A DNA stretch of 64,000 nt from Clostridiales bacterium (GCA_018376135.1 JAHABX010000015.1:1-64000), one strand, 5' to 3'; counted from the first letter of the stretch, positions 34,482-43,853 are shown. Notes: a model not told the origin generated them from the sequence alone. Numbers and translations: made by a program.

Positions 34482-35933
34482 CTACGCAATATACCGAAGC
34501 GGTATTCTCACGGTAAATGTTGTCCCCTCGCCCACAGTGCTCTGTACCTTTATGGCGCCTCTGTGCGCGATAATGGCGCTTCTCGTGATGGCAAGCCCAA
34601 GTCCTGTGCCGCCGATCTCCCGGGAATGGGACTTATCTACCCGGTAAAATCTCTCAAAAATATTGTCCAGGGATTCCTGCGGGATCCCCATTCCGGAATC
34701 ACTCACCTTCACATAGAAAAACTTGTGATCCGCATCCAGAGAAACTCTCACCCATCCGTTTTCTTTGTTATATTTGATCGCATTTTCCACCAGATTGGAA
34801 AATGCCAGAGAAAGCTTTGTGGCATCAATCTCTGCACTGACACTCCGGTTGCTCTCGAACACCATCTCCACATTGGCACGACCGGCAATGGGACGCAGAC
34901 GCTTCAGGATCTGCTCCAGGAAATCGTTCACATCCACTACCGCCACATTCAGCTCCATGGTCTTCCGGTCCATCTTGACCAGGGTCAGAAGATCGGAAAT
35001 GATCGTATTCTCACGATCGATCTCCTCCGCAATATCCTGCATAAATTCCTGATACAGCTCTACAGGCGCCCCTTCCTGCACCAGAAGCGAATCCGCCAGC
35101 ACCTTCATGGAGGTCAGAGGGGTCTTCAGCTCATGAGAGACATTGGACACAAACTCCTGCCGGGATTCCTCCACGGTCCGCAGCTTTGCCAGCATCTCAT
35201 TAAAGGTATTGGATATATTTTCCATCTCGGTACAGTCATAAATATCCAGCTCTCCGTCCAGAGAACCCTCCAGAAGACCTCCGATCGACTGGTTCATACG
35301 ACGCAGAGGCTTCACAAGCCAGCTGGACAGAAGGATCGCCAGCACAAGCACACACAGACCTCCGGAGACCATCCAGATCTCCGTGGAGGTATGCAGATCA
35401 TCCATCCTTGCCCGCAGACTGTCCGTAGACGCACTGGCAAGGATCACACCGATCGCCGTCTTACTTCCTTCCTCACCTGCCATGATCGGTACGGTCAGCT
35501 CGATAAAGCGGCCGCTTACATAGTGGTTCGTGCTCTCACCCTTGAAGCATTTGACCACTTCCTCTGCTACCATGGTACGGCCTTCCTCCAGCTCATGGGT
35601 ATCCTCCACGATCTGAAAATCCCGGTCAATAATAATGATCCTGCCGTCATACAGATTCGCAAGCTGTATCAGTTCACTTTCCAGAACCTCATTGTCCTGA
35701 TTCTCCATATAACCGCCGCTGCTGAGCTGTGTCGCCAGAATCTGGCACTGGTTGCTCACATCATTCCCCAGTCGGGTCAGAGACTGCTTCTCATAGGAGG
35801 TCAGGATCGCCTCCGAAAGAATCAGGGATGGAATCGTTCCGATCAGGAACAAAAGCACCATGATCCGGAAGTTCAGACTCCGGAAGAACCTGCCCCCGGA
35901 CTGTTTTTTTTCCTTTGTATTCAACCTAAACAT
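34482..35933 (-). CDS. Sensor histidine kinase (WalK/PhoR-like)
   Basis: This 483-residue kinase has a first membrane helix (about 25-45) and an extracellular cache-like sensor domain to about 190. A second helix (187-207), HAMP, HisKA with FVSNVSHELKTPLTSMKVLAD and HATPase (NLVENAIKYNKENG, DSGMGIP, GGTGLGLAITR) follow. It should phosphorylate the response regulator encoded just upstream, whose stop overlaps its start by eight bases. The arrangement with a GerMN lipoprotein resembles actinobacterial mtrA-mtrB-lpqB. The signal is unknown. Confidence 0.87.
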   Translation of the reverse strand: MFRLNTKEKKQSGGRFFRSLNFRIMVLLFLIGTIPSLILSEAILTSYEKQSLTRLGNDVSNQCQILATQLSSGGYMENQDNEVLESELIQLANLYDGRIIIIDRDFQIVEDTHELEEGRTMVAEEVVKCFKGESTNHYVSGRFIELTVPIMAGEEGSKTAIGVILASASTDSLRARMDDLHTSTEIWMVSGGLCVLVLAILLSSWLVKPLRRMNQSIGGLLEGSLDGELDIYDCTEMENISNTFNEMLAKLRTVEESRQEFVSNVSHELKTPLTSMKVLADSLLVQEGAPVELYQEFMQDIAEEIDRENTIISDLLTLVKMDRKTMELNVAVVDVNDFLEQILKRLRPIAGRANVEMVFESNRSVSAEIDATKLSLAFSNLVENAIKYNKENGWVRVSLDADHKFFYVKVSDSGMGIPQESLDNIFERFYRVDKSHSREIGGTGLGLAITRSAIIAHRGAIKVQSTVGEGTTFTVRIPLRYIA

Positions 35934-36615
35934 TAAAGTAATATCCTACTCCCCATTTGGTATGTACGTATTTGGGTTCACTTGGATTCTGTTCAATCTT
36001 CTCGCGAAGTCTCCGGATATGCACATCCACAGTCCGTACATCACCGGGATAATCATAGCCCCATACCGCATTGAGCAGATGATCCCTGCTGTATACCTTA
36101 TTCGGGTTCAAGGCCATCAGTTCCAGAAGGTCAAACTCCTTGGCTGTCAGATTGATCTCTTTTCCTGCAATATTCAGCCTGCGGCTTTCGCAGTCCAGAT
36201 GAAAATCTCCCTTCTCCACGCCTCTGCGGACTTCCTTTTCCGGTGCCTTTTTCTTCGTCCGGCGCATGATCGCCTTGATCCTTGCCTTTACCTCCAGAAT
36301 ATTGAAGGGCTTGGTAATATAATCATCTGCACCGTATTCCAGCCCCAGTATCTTATCCATATCGTCACCCTTCGCCGTCAGCATCACCACCGGCGTACTG
36401 GAAAACTCCCGCATCTGCTGGCATACCTCGAACCCGGTCAGCTTCGGCAGCATCACATCCAGAAGAATGATATCGTACTCCTCTTCACGGATCTTCTGAA
36501 GCGCCTCCTCACCGTCATAGGCACAGTCCACTTCCATTCCATCCTGTTCCAGGCTGAACCGGATCCCCTTTACAATCAACTTCTCATCATCAACCACTAA
36601 TACTCTCTGTCCCAT
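35926..36615 (-). CDS. OmpR/PhoB-family response regulator (WalR-like)
   Basis: The 229-residue regulator has a receiver domain (residues 1-120; acidic pocket DDEK, phospho-Asp in IILLDVMLPKLTG, TAKGDD, KPF). A winged-helix C-terminal domain has LTAKEFDLLELMALNPNKV and DVRTVDVHIRRLREKIE. Start ATG 36615 follows GAGGTGG. It is partnered with the overlapping histidine kinase gene. WalR is the closest description by sequence feel, but essential walRK neighbours (walH, walI, walJ) are not here. Confidence 0.87.
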   Translation of the reverse strand: MGQRVLVVDDEKLIVKGIRFSLEQDGMEVDCAYDGEEALQKIREEEYDIILLDVMLPKLTGFEVCQQMREFSSTPVVMLTAKGDDMDKILGLEYGADDYITKPFNILEVKARIKAIMRRTKKKAPEKEVRRGVEKGDFHLDCESRRLNIAGKEINLTAKEFDLLELMALNPNKVYSRDHLLNAVWGYDYPGDVRTVDVHIRRLREKIEQNPSEPKYVHTKWGVGYYFNV

Positions 36616-36623
36616 TTTCCACC

Positions 36624-37088
36624 TCAATGAACTGTAATCTTATCCTGTATCTTTGAAAATATGCCTTCCTTGATTCCCGGAATCTGCATAATATCCTCTA
36701 TTCTTGAAAATCCTCCCTGCCGGGTCCGGTACTCGATGATCGCCTTTGCACGGCTCTCGCCCACTCCCTTCAGCGTCATCAGCTCCTCCATGCCTGCCGT
36801 ATTCAGATTCACCTTCCCGTCATCCGAAGTCTCCGGCTGCTCTGCATCCGGCTGCCCCTCAGGCAGGGAAGCTTTGCCGTCTGCCGCTTCCGTCTCTTCC
36901 CCGGATACAGCAGCCGTGTCATCCTTCTCCTTTGGCACCTCCGGCACCCCGTCTTCGCAGCGAAATGCCAGCTCCTCCTTTCCTCCCACTGTCAGACCGC
37001 ACAGTGACAGACTGCATCCTGTCAGAAAGGTGCAGAAGAAAAGAACCATGATCCCCATGGGAACCATGCCTGCTCTTTGGTATTTCAT
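36624..37088 (-). CDS. ComEA-like helix-hairpin-helix lipoprotein
   Basis: This 154-residue protein has a lipobox FLTGCSLSLCG (Cys about 25), an acidic linker and a C-terminal ComEA-type double helix-hairpin-helix domain (VNLNTAGMEELMTLKGVGESRAKAI). The usual SLBB domain of ComEA is missing. It should bind double-stranded DNA outside the membrane. It lies eight bases before the response regulator, so competence and the two-component genes may be co-expressed. Confidence 0.8.
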   Translation of the reverse strand: MKYQRAGMVPMGIMVLFFCTFLTGCSLSLCGLTVGGKEELAFRCEDGVPEVPKEKDDTAAVSGEETEAADGKASLPEGQPDAEQPETSDDGKVNLNTAGMEELMTLKGVGESRAKAIIEYRTRQGGFSRIEDIMQIPGIKEGIFSKIQDKITVH

Positions 37089-37169
37089 GCCCGTCTCCTC
37101 TCCGGGAGAAAAGTCTTCTATGTCCTGCTTTTATTTTAGCGGACTTGCGTGGGAAACACAAGTGCAATC

Positions 37170-37604
37170 TTAAGTTTCCCACTCAAACAGGACCACTCCT
37201 GCCACAGCCACCAGAAGACCGATCAGCTTCCGCCAGGAAAATGCTCCTTTGTCCACGCCAAACATACCGAAGAGCTCCACTCCCCAGGAAATCGTAAGCT
37301 GAGCGATCACGATCAGCATGGTTGCCTTCGCAGGTCCCAAAGATGACATACTCTGAATGACCGTATACGTAATGAATGCCCCGAATACCCCTCCCAGCAG
37401 CATATACCTGGGGTTCACCTTCCCGATCGTCAAAAGACCCGTCCGGTCAAAGACCGCCCAGACAGCAAGACAGGTAAGAAGTGCGGAGAACTGTACCCAG
37501 GAAGCAGATACCCACACACTGCTCTGCTTTGTCACCTCGGTATTGAACACTCCCTGAAGACTCATAAGGGCGCCGGAAATCAGCGCAATAAAAATTCCAA
37601 TCAT
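37170..37604 (-). CDS. YdcZ-type (DUF606) DMT family membrane protein
   Basis: This 144-residue protein has five predicted transmembrane helices and family motifs IALISGALMSLQGVFNTEV at the start and MSSLGPAKATMLIVIAQL in the middle. Members are half-size drug/metabolite transporter homologues that probably dimerise. A GTGGGAAAC/GTTTCCCAC inverted repeat straddles the stop codon. AAAGGAGGTCC precedes the ATG. Confidence 0.82.
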   Translation of the reverse strand: MIGIFIALISGALMSLQGVFNTEVTKQSSVWVSASWVQFSALLTCLAVWAVFDRTGLLTIGKVNPRYMLLGGVFGAFITYTVIQSMSSLGPAKATMLIVIAQLTISWGVELFGMFGVDKGAFSWRKLIGLLVAVAGVVLFEWET

Positions 37605-37658
37605 AAGGACCTCCTTTTCTCTTAAAGTTTATCCTTCTGATTGGAATTCTATGCATCT

Positions 37659-38897
37659 TTAATCCAGCTGCTGTGCCAGCAGCTCTGAGAATGCCGCCAG
37701 CTCCTCTCCTGCGTCGGCCCCTCTCCAGATATCTGCCAGCACTACCTCCAGATGCAGCCAGATATTGGACAGCTCCATGATCTTGGGCACCTCCGCCGCC
37801 TGCTCATAAACCTCATACACCTTCTGATACGCTTCTCCCGGCTCCTGAGGAAGATCCCGGCATGCGGGAAGCTTTCCGGCTTCTTCATAGAGCTGTCCTG
37901 CACGCCCCTGAGTCAGATAGCGGGCACATGCCTCCGCCGCCGCTCTGTTGGAGGAATAAGGATTCACGACCACACTGTTCGTGGTGGACAGCCCCCGGGT
38001 ATCCAGCTCTTCCGTCAGCGCCGGAAGCTCTGCCACCTGATAAAACGACGCATCCACCGCACGGTCCAGCTCCGCCAGCATGGGAACGTTGATCAGCGAA
38101 AATACAGTCTTACCATCAATGAACTCCTGAATAACAGCCTCTGAAGTAACTGTATCCGCATCAATGGCAAAAAAGCTGTTCAGGCTCTGGAAATAATCCA
38201 TACACTCCTCTGCCTTCTCAAGATCTATTTTCACCAGTTCCTTGTCATCCCCGCTGGGACCACCCAGGTCTGTATATGCTCCGAGGAACATGTAATTATC
38301 AATCACATCCGCCACATTCCACTTGAAGATATTTTCCACCTGCTCCGTACCCTCTCCTGCTTCAAAATTCTCCGCATACATGAGGATATCGTCAATGGTA
38401 TCCGGCACTTCCTCCGGATCCACATACTGCTGATTATAAATCAGAAAACAGGTCTCGATATAGAAGGGTCTTGCCACCACAGTTCCGTCATAGGTAACTG
38501 CCTGCACCGCCTTCTCCGAATAGGTCTTTTCAGGCTCTGTATCCTTCACAGGGGCTGTAAGACCCGCCAGAGTCGCCTTTTCCAGAAGAGCACTGGATAC
38601 CACATACACATCCGGTCCTGTCATCTCTTCTGCTACAGACTGCTTATTGATCTTCTCGATATAGTCCACCTCGGAGACCAGCTCGGCGAATACCTCCACA
38701 CCATATCGGGATGCCGTCTCTTCTGCCGCCGCATCCATGTAGGACTGAATATCCGGATCTGTATACCAGATTCGGATGGGCTTCTCCTCCTGTAGTTCCA
38801 CGCTCTGGGTCTTTGTCTGCATTCCGGTATAGAAAAGCTGTGCTCCAAACAGAAGCACCAGCAGTACGGAGATGATTCTCTGATAAATTGTCGTCAT
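37659..38897 (-). CDS. Orphan extracellular solute-binding protein (type 1)
   Basis: This 412-residue protein has an uncleaved-looking N-terminal membrane helix (VLLVLLFGAQLFYTG) without a lipobox cysteine. A sugar-type solute-binding fold has IRIWYTDPDIQSYMDAAAEE, GPDVYVVSS and an EYYQ-free ligand cleft. There are no ABC permease or ATPase genes nearby. It begins ten bases after argD with AAAGGAAC upstream, so it appears to be the last gene of the arginine operon. Transport of an amino acid derivative or a sensory role is possible; nothing seen decides. Confidence 0.72.
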   Translation of the reverse strand: MTTIYQRIISVLLVLLFGAQLFYTGMQTKTQSVELQEEKPIRIWYTDPDIQSYMDAAAEETASRYGVEVFAELVSEVDYIEKINKQSVAEEMTGPDVYVVSSALLEKATLAGLTAPVKDTEPEKTYSEKAVQAVTYDGTVVARPFYIETCFLIYNQQYVDPEEVPDTIDDILMYAENFEAGEGTEQVENIFKWNVADVIDNYMFLGAYTDLGGPSGDDKELVKIDLEKAEECMDYFQSLNSFFAIDADTVTSEAVIQEFIDGKTVFSLINVPMLAELDRAVDASFYQVAELPALTEELDTRGLSTTNSVVVNPYSSNRAAAEACARYLTQGRAGQLYEEAGKLPACRDLPQEPGEAYQKVYEVYEQAAEVPKIMELSNIWLHLEVVLADIWRGADAGEELAAFSELLAQQLD

Positions 38898-38907
38898 ATT
38901 GTTCCTT

Positions 38908-40095
38908 TCACACTAAGCATTTCTCCAGCTTTTCTGCCATGCGGTCCACGTCCGCTCTGGTGATCACGAGAGGCGGGACAAAACGAAGTACATTACTTCC
39001 TGCCGTGATGATGATCAGTCCCTGTTCCAGCGCCCGGCTGACGATCTCTCCGACAGGTCTTCCCGTCACTTCCAGTCCCTGCATCAGGCCTTTTCCACGA
39101 CGCTCGGTCAGAAATTCATACTTATCCACCAGTTCATCCAGCTTTTCCGTCAGATATGCACCGACCTGACGGACATTTTCGATGATATGCTCCTTCTCAT
39201 ACAGATCAAATACGGTACTGACTGCCGCGCAGACAAAGGGGTTTCCTCCATAGGTGGTTCCGTGGTCCCCGGGCACAAGAGAAGCCTCTGCGGCCTTCCC
39301 GCCCAGCACAAATGCTCCCACCGGGACTCCGCAGCCCAGCGCCTTTGCACAGGTCATGACATCCGGCTCCACACCGTATTCCTGCCATGCGAACATATAT
39401 CCGGTACGTCCCATGCCGCACTGGATCTCATCCAGGATCAGCAGAAGATCATGCTCCTCACACAATGCCTTCACACCCTGCAGAAATTCTCTGTCGGCAG
39501 GATAGATGCCGCCCTCTCCCTGTACGGTCTCCATGATCACTGCACAGGTCCTGTCCGTGATCTGCTTCTTCACACTCTCCAGATCATTGTAATCGGCAAA
39601 ACGCACGCCGTCAATAAGCGGACGGAAAGGAACCTGGTATTTTTCATTTCCGGTCACGGAAAGAGCCCCCATACTTCTCCCGTGGAAGGAATGGTTCATA
39701 GCGATGATCTCATACCGGTCCGGTCCATATTTTGTATAGGAATATTTTCTCGCCGCCTTCAGCGCTCCCTCGATTGCCTCTGTTCCGCTGTTCGTAAAGA
39801 ACACCTTTTTCATACCGCTGGCTTTGACCACCTTTTCCGCAGCTTCCATCATGGGCACCGAATAGTACAGATTGGAAATATGGGTCAGCTTATCGATCTG
39901 AGCCTTCAGCGCCCGGGTATACGCCTCATGGTGATAGCCCAGGGACTGCACCGCGATCCCTGCGGCAAAATCCAGATATTCCTTTCCGTCCACATCATAC
40001 AGGCACACGCCCTCTCCATGATCCAGAACGACCGGATAACGGTTATAGGTATGCAGAACTGCCTCCTCTGCTTTTTCGATATATGGATTACTCAT
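38908..40095 (-). CDS. argD: Acetylornithine aminotransferase
   Basis: This 395-residue class III PLP aminotransferase has VFFTNSGTEAIEGALKAARKY, NHSFHGRSMGALS, LLILDEIQCGMGRTG and the lysine in MTCAKALGCGVPVGAF. It converts N-acetylglutamate semialdehyde to acetylornithine with glutamate. Its start overlaps the argB stop by eight bases. Operon position among argC, argJ and argB supports ArgD over related enzymes. Confidence 0.93.
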   Translation of the reverse strand: MSNPYIEKAEEAVLHTYNRYPVVLDHGEGVCLYDVDGKEYLDFAAGIAVQSLGYHHEAYTRALKAQIDKLTHISNLYYSVPMMEAAEKVVKASGMKKVFFTNSGTEAIEGALKAARKYSYTKYGPDRYEIIAMNHSFHGRSMGALSVTGNEKYQVPFRPLIDGVRFADYNDLESVKKQITDRTCAVIMETVQGEGGIYPADREFLQGVKALCEEHDLLLILDEIQCGMGRTGYMFAWQEYGVEPDVMTCAKALGCGVPVGAFVLGGKAAEASLVPGDHGTTYGGNPFVCAAVSTVFDLYEKEHIIENVRQVGAYLTEKLDELVDKYEFLTERRGKGLMQGLEVTGRPVGEIVSRALEQGLIIITAGSNVLRFVPPLVITRADVDRMAEKLEKCLV

Positions 40096-40984
40096 GACTG
40101 AACTTCACCTCCGAATCTCCCAGAATCGCCGTACCAATACCCTGGTTGGAGAACACCTCCAGAAGGATACTGTGCCGGATCCTTCCGTCCATAATATGGA
40201 CTCTGGATACCCCTGACTCAATGGCGTCAATACAGTTGCCAAGCTTGGGCAGCATGCCGCCTCCGATGGTTCCGCTTTCGATCAGCGCCTTTGCCTCGCT
40301 GACTGTGATCTCGGAAATAAGAGAATCCTTATCGTCGAAATCCCGGTAAAGTCCCTCAATATCCGTCAGGAATGCCAGCTTCTCCGCCTTCATTGCCTTT
40401 GCAATGGCACATGCCGCATCATCTGCATTAATGTTATAAGTATCAAAATTCTCATCCATGCCTACCGGACAGATGATAGGAATAAAATCCTTTTCCAGAA
40501 GATCATAGAGGATCTTCGGATTGACCTCTGTAATCTCGCCCACATAGCCGATGTCCTGCCCGTCGGAATATTTCTTTTCCACCTTCAGAAGTCCGCCGTC
40601 CTTGCCGCTGATACCGATTGCCTGCACGCCCAGCTCCTCTACCATGCTCACCAGACCCTTGTTCACTCTGCCCAGCACCATCTCCGCGATCTCCATGGTG
40701 TCCTCATCCGTCACCCGCAGACCGTTGATGAACTGAGGCTCCATTCCAACCTTGCCGACCCAGCGGCTGATCTCCTTGCCGCCGCCGTGTACAATGATCG
40801 GCTTAAAGCCAACCAGCTTCAAAAGGGTCACATCACTGATCACACTCTTCTTCAGCTTCTCATCCACCATGGCGCTTCCGCCGTATTTCACGATGATCGT
40901 CATCCCGCTGAATCTTTGAATATAAGGAAGGGCCTCCACCAGGACAGCCGCTTTCTCCAGGTATTTCTCCGTATCCTCTCCCAT
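40088..40984 (-). CDS. argB: Acetylglutamate kinase
   Basis: The 298-residue amino acid kinase has IIVKYGGSAMVDEKL, IIVHGGGKEISRWVGKVG, NADDAACAIAKAMKAEKL and FLTDIEGLYRD, the kinase core of ArgB. It phosphorylates N-acetylglutamate. Start ATG 40984 follows AGAGGAG. An N-terminal helix of about 20 residues before the core (EKYLEKAAVLVEALPYIQRF) is the type found in arginine-inhibited hexameric ArgB, so feedback inhibition by arginine is likely. Confidence 0.93.
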   Translation of the reverse strand: MGEDTEKYLEKAAVLVEALPYIQRFSGMTIIVKYGGSAMVDEKLKKSVISDVTLLKLVGFKPIIVHGGGKEISRWVGKVGMEPQFINGLRVTDEDTMEIAEMVLGRVNKGLVSMVEELGVQAIGISGKDGGLLKVEKKYSDGQDIGYVGEITEVNPKILYDLLEKDFIPIICPVGMDENFDTYNINADDAACAIAKAMKAEKLAFLTDIEGLYRDFDDKDSLISEITVSEAKALIESGTIGGGMLPKLGNCIDAIESGVSRVHIMDGRIRHSILLEVFSNQGIGTAILGDSEVKFSHE

Positions 40985-41068
40985 GTCATTACTCCTCTTT
41001 TCTCTCTTCATAGAATACCGGGGCAGCAATCCCTGCCCCTCCTGCCAGTTTATCCGGACGCCCGCAGA

Positions 41069-42292
41069 TCAGCTTCTGTAATCCGCGTTGATATTTACAT
41101 ATTCGTGGGTCAGGTCACAGCCCCATGCAGTTGCCTGTACATCTCCCATCTTCACATCCGCGATCGCTGTCACATAATTCTCAGACAGGATCTTTGTCGC
41201 CTCTTCCTCACTGTATCCGGTGGAAACACCATTCTCTATGATCTTCAGCTTTCCTGCCGCGCTCTCAAAATACAGGTCCACCTTCTCCGGATCGAACTGT
41301 GCTCCGGAATAACCCATGGCGCACAGGATCCTTCCCCAGTTGGCATCATGTCCATAGATTGCCGCCTTGGTCAGACTGGAGGTCACCACAGATTTGCTCA
41401 GCATAACCGCCTGTTCCCTGCTTTCGGCTCCCATGATCTTCACCTCAAAAAGGCAGGTGGCTCCTTCCCCGTCTCCGGCGATCTTCTTTGCCAGCTCTGT
41501 ATTCACATAGTTCAATGCCTTCTTAAACTCGGCAAAATTCTCATCCTCTTTGTCGATCACCGGATTTTCTGCCAGCCCGTTTGCCAGCAGCAGAACCGTG
41601 TCATTCGTCGAGGTATCGCCATCCACCGACACCATATTATAAGTATCCTGAACATCTTCACTGAGTGCCTTCTGAAGCATCTCCTTCGTGATCACCGCAT
41701 CCGTGGTCACAAAGCCCAGCATCGTGCACATATTGGGATGGATCATGCCGGAGCCCTTGCACATTCCGCCTACGGTCACGGTCTTTCCGCCGATCTCGAT
41801 CTGCACGCCTGCGTATTTGGGCTGCGTATCGGTGGTCATGATCGCCTTCGCCGCCTCAAGCCCTGCCTCCTCACTGTGGGACTTCTCCCCTGCCAGCATG
41901 GAAACGCCCTTTACGATCCTGTCAATGGGAAGCTGCATCCCAATGACCCCTGTAGACGCCACCAGCACCGAATCCTCCGGAATACCGAAAGCCGCTGCCG
42001 CCGCTGCGGCGGTATCCCTGCAGTATCCGTAGCCCTCAGTTCCGGTACATGCATTGGCAATCCCGGAATTGATAATGACCGCCTGTGCCGCCGGAGCGTT
42101 GTATACGATCTCCTGATCCCATTTGACCGGAGCTGCCTTCACCACATTGGTCGTGAAGGTTCCCGCCGCCACGCACGGGACCGTACTGTATACCAGCGCC
42201 ATATCCTTCCGGTCCTTATATTTGATCTGTGCCTCCACAGATGCCGCTTCAAAGCCCTTTGCGGCTGTCACGCCGCCAGTGATGATCTTCAT
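41069..42292 (-). CDS. argJ: Glutamate N-acetyltransferase / amino-acid acetyltransferase ArgJ
   Basis: This 407-residue protein has the ArgJ self-cleavage site MIHPNMC-TMLGFV (nucleophile Thr after Cys, about residue 190), where most homologues have Ala-Thr. KGSGMIHPNM is preceded by the oxyanion motif STGVIGMQLPIDRI. It recycles the acetyl group from acetylornithine to glutamate. Whether it also uses acetyl-CoA (bifunctional) cannot be told; no argA is seen, which favours bifunctionality. Its start is two bases after the GNAT gene. Confidence 0.92.
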   Translation of the reverse strand: MKIITGGVTAAKGFEAASVEAQIKYKDRKDMALVYSTVPCVAAGTFTTNVVKAAPVKWDQEIVYNAPAAQAVIINSGIANACTGTEGYGYCRDTAAAAAAAFGIPEDSVLVASTGVIGMQLPIDRIVKGVSMLAGEKSHSEEAGLEAAKAIMTTDTQPKYAGVQIEIGGKTVTVGGMCKGSGMIHPNMCTMLGFVTTDAVITKEMLQKALSEDVQDTYNMVSVDGDTSTNDTVLLLANGLAENPVIDKEDENFAEFKKALNYVNTELAKKIAGDGEGATCLFEVKIMGAESREQAVMLSKSVVTSSLTKAAIYGHDANWGRILCAMGYSGAQFDPEKVDLYFESAAGKLKIIENGVSTGYSEEEATKILSENYVTAIADVKMGDVQATAWGCDLTHEYVNINADYRS

Positions 42293-42294
42293 GC

Positions 42295-42747
42295 TCAGTC
42301 CTCCTCGATAAATGCTGTGATATTCGCCTCATTCAATGTAAAATCATAATAGTTCAGGTCCTTCCGTTCTGTCCATCCAATCTGATTCCAGAATGCATTC
42401 CCCATATCATTCTTCGTAAATGCGATCAGAGACACCTTGTTGATCTGCTCTGCCCTCAGAGCCTCCATGCAGGCAACGACCATTGCCTTTCCTACTCCCT
42501 GTCTGCGCCAGCCCTTTCTTACGCATACATGGTACAGGCAGCCCCTTCTGCCGTCATGTCCGCACAGGATCGCTCCTGTCAGAGTATCTCCCTCCCATGC
42601 TGTCATGCTGGTGGTGGGATTCCTTCGCAGGAACCGCTCCACACCTTCTCTGGAATCATCAATGCTCCGGATACCGAATCCCTTGATGGAGTTCCACAGC
42701 TCATACAGCTTTTCATAATCCCCGATCGTCATAACTCGAATGTCCAT
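42295..42747 (-). CDS. GNAT acetyltransferase inside the arg operon
   Basis: This 150-residue GNAT protein has the acetyl-CoA loop VRKGWRRQGVGKAMV (about residues 76-90) and a C-terminal NAFWNQIGWTERKDLNYY. Placed between argC and argJ and two bases from argJ, it may use an arginine pathway amine or amino acid as acceptor, or supply N-acetylglutamate. That is inference from context; the substrate is not deducible from sequence. Confidence 0.8.
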   Translation of the reverse strand: MDIRVMTIGDYEKLYELWNSIKGFGIRSIDDSREGVERFLRRNPTTSMTAWEGDTLTGAILCGHDGRRGCLYHVCVRKGWRRQGVGKAMVVACMEALRAEQINKVSLIAFTKNDMGNAFWNQIGWTERKDLNYYDFTLNEANITAFIEED

Positions 42748-42812
42748 CTCTGTATCTTACTGCCCTTCCTTTATTCTGCCTGCAGCACTTTCTCAGACTT
42801 CTGCACTGCTCT

Positions 42813-43853
42813 CTACGGGAACATAGGCGCCATCTGAAGCCCTTCCGACTCCTCAAGCCCAAACATCAGGTTCATATTCTGCACTGCCTGACCAGCCGCG
42901 CCCTTTACCAGATTATCCATGGCTCCCATCATAATGATCCGTTTTGTTCTTGGATCCAGCTTAAAGCCCACATCCACAAAGTTGCTGCCTTCCACCCATT
43001 TGGTCTGCGGACATACATCCTTGTCCAGCACACGTACGAACCGTTCCTTATCATAATATTTATCGTAGACCGCCTTTGCCTCTTCCCAGGTCACATCCTT
43101 CTTCAAAGACGCATAGGCAGTGACCAGGATCCCTCTCTGCATGGGAACCAGATGAGGGGTAAAATTGATCAGCACCGGTCCGCCTGCAGCATAGCCCAGC
43201 TGCTCTTCGATCTCCGGTGTATGACGGTGTCCTGCCACTCCGTATGCCTTCATATTCTCATTCACTTCACAGAACAGATTATCCACCTTCGCTCCCCGTC
43301 CGGCGCCTGAGGTTCCGGACTTTGCATCAATGATGATGGTATTGGGATCGATCAGCCCTTCCTTCACCATGGGATAGATGGACAAAAAGCTGCAGGTAGG
43401 ATAACAGCCCGGATTGGCGATCAGTCTTGCCTTCTTCACCTCTTCACGGTTGATCTCACACAGACCATAGACCGCTTCCTCTATGTACTGAGGCGCCTTA
43501 TGCTCGATCCCGTACCACTGCTCATAGACTGACACATCCTTGATCCGAAAATCCGCGCTCAGATCAATGATCTTCACTTTTCTCAAAATCTCTTCATTAA
43601 TAAGAGACGCACACAAGCCCTGCGGCGTTGCCGTAAAGATCACATCCACCTGCTTCGCCATCTCTTCCATATTATCATCCAGACATGTGGCATCTACCAG
43701 CTGAAACATATTCTGATAGACCGATGCGTATCTCTGATCCACATAGCTTCTGGAACCGTACCATACGATCCTGGCTTCCTTATGTCCCAGGAGCAGACGT
43801 ACCAGCTCTCCTCCTGCATAACCAGTTGCGCCGATAATTCCAACTTTTATCAT
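42813..43853 (-). CDS. argC: N-acetyl-gamma-glutamyl-phosphate reductase
   Basis: The 346-residue NADPH enzyme has VGIIGATGYAGGELVRLL and the catalytic cysteine in LIANPGCYPTCSFLS (about residue 148). AKSGTSGAGRG and HRHTPEIEEQLG follow. It makes N-acetylglutamate semialdehyde. Start ATG 43853 has GGAGGAAAAGG. It is the first gene of the minus-strand arginine operon and faces ArgR-type boxes in the divergent region with argG. Confidence 0.93.
   Translation of the reverse strand: MIKVGIIGATGYAGGELVRLLLGHKEARIVWYGSRSYVDQRYASVYQNMFQLVDATCLDDNMEEMAKQVDVIFTATPQGLCASLINEEILRKVKIIDLSADFRIKDVSVYEQWYGIEHKAPQYIEEAVYGLCEINREEVKKARLIANPGCYPTCSFLSIYPMVKEGLIDPNTIIIDAKSGTSGAGRGAKVDNLFCEVNENMKAYGVAGHRHTPEIEEQLGYAAGGPVLINFTPHLVPMQRGILVTAYASLKKDVTWEEAKAVYDKYYDKERFVRVLDKDVCPQTKWVEGSNFVDVGFKLDPRTKRIIMMGAMDNLVKGAAGQAVQNMNLMFGLEESEGLQMAPMFP

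Noticed and set aside
34440..35936. 498-codon plus-strand frame opposite the histidine kinase
   Set aside because: The kinase motifs are complete on the other strand and this frame lacks a start signal.
35926..36615. Naming the two-component pair walRK
   Set aside because: Sequence resembles WalR/PhoP in general, but the diagnostic walH, walI and walJ neighbours are missing.
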